Assembly: GCA_913057845.1 (NCBI GenBank)
Contig: CAJXPC010000111.1
Coordinates: 1 to 6,290, forward strand
DNA: 6,290 nt
Reading direction: 5' to 3'
Origin: an uncultured Pseudomonadota bacterium
Lineage (GTDB): Bacteria > Pseudomonadota > Gammaproteobacteria > Burkholderiales > Eutrophovitaceae
This document shows, in pieces, positions 6,244-6,290 of this stretch (the stretch's first letter is position 1; each line of letters begins with the position of its first letter). The notes beneath the pieces are model-generated. The model was not told where the DNA came from. It was given only the letters and a program-made list of their open reading frames with translations, and did not search any database. The position numbers were made by a program, and so were the translations under genes.

Positions 6244-6290
6244 CTGTCTCTTATACACATCTCCGAGCCCACGAGACCTCTCTACATCTC
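6244..6290 (-). other. Untrimmed Nextera Read 2 adapter, i7 index and start of P7 (technical sequence)
   Basis: Read on the plus strand, 6244-6262 is the reverse complement of the Tn5 mosaic end (CTGTCTCTTATACACATCT). Next come the Nextera Read 2 tail CCGAGCCCACGAGAC (6263-6277), an 8-nt block CTCTCTAC (6278-6285) in the i7 index position, and ATCTC (6286-6290), the first bases of the P7 flow-cell sequence. I recall CTCTCTAC as the Nextera N707 index. Genomic sequence ends at 6243. Confidence 0.98.

Noticed and set aside
9..6262. 19-bp inverted repeats at 9-27 and 6244-6262 resembling transposon terminal repeats around a 6.2-kb unit
   Set aside because: They are the engineered Tn5 mosaic end, a hybrid of the two natural IS50 ends, and are flanked by Nextera primer tails and an index. 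There is no transposase between them, only housekeeping genes.
1..6290. Novel defence, mobile or regulatory system
   Set aside because: Every coding stretch is a recognisable housekeeping family, gaps are 71 bp or less, and no arrays, structured RNA or unexplained repeats were seen.

Overview
The window is about 6.2 kb of ordinary gammaproteobacterial chromosome (positions 28-6243) with untrimmed Illumina Nextera adapter at both ends (1-27 and 6244-6290). The proteins resemble Pseudomonas-type gammaproteobacteria. They include a MetX/MetW methionine pair, AmpG-type permease, LptE lipoprotein, GatB for indirect tRNA amidation, and an exonuclease III-family gene divergent from pyrE, which is the crc-pyrE arrangement of Pseudomonas. 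Composition looks even and moderately AT-rich, with very tight gene packing. This suggests an environmental, perhaps marine, gammaproteobacterium; the lineage is inference.

Layout. Forward strand: the last 53 codons of leuS (28-189), lptE (210-701), metX (773-1912) and metW (1905-2507). Reverse strand: an ampG-like MFS permease (2535-3863) and an exonuclease III gene (3908-4684), read in the order exonuclease then permease. Forward again: pyrE (4683-5333). Reverse: the C-terminal two thirds of gatB (5335-6243), running into adapter. No intergenic stretch exceeds 71 bp. I see no tRNA, rRNA, CRISPR array, natural insertion sequence or riboswitch.

Functions. LeuRS and GatB serve translation (leucyl-tRNA charging and transamidation). 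LptE helps LptD insert LPS into the outer membrane. MetX acylates homoserine, and MetW, whose start overlaps the end of metX, is its usual partner in methionine synthesis. AmpG imports muropeptides for cell wall recycling. The exonuclease III-like protein repairs abasic DNA, and PyrE makes OMP for pyrimidines.

The points most worth attention are these. The adapter ends create false 'MYKRQ' starts on the two truncated genes. The exonuclease and pyrE start codons overlap on a single CATG palindrome. The exonuclease at the crc-like locus keeps its catalytic residues, unlike Pseudomonas Crc. metXW follows lptE where holA usually lies. I found no sign of a novel defence, mobile or regulatory system.
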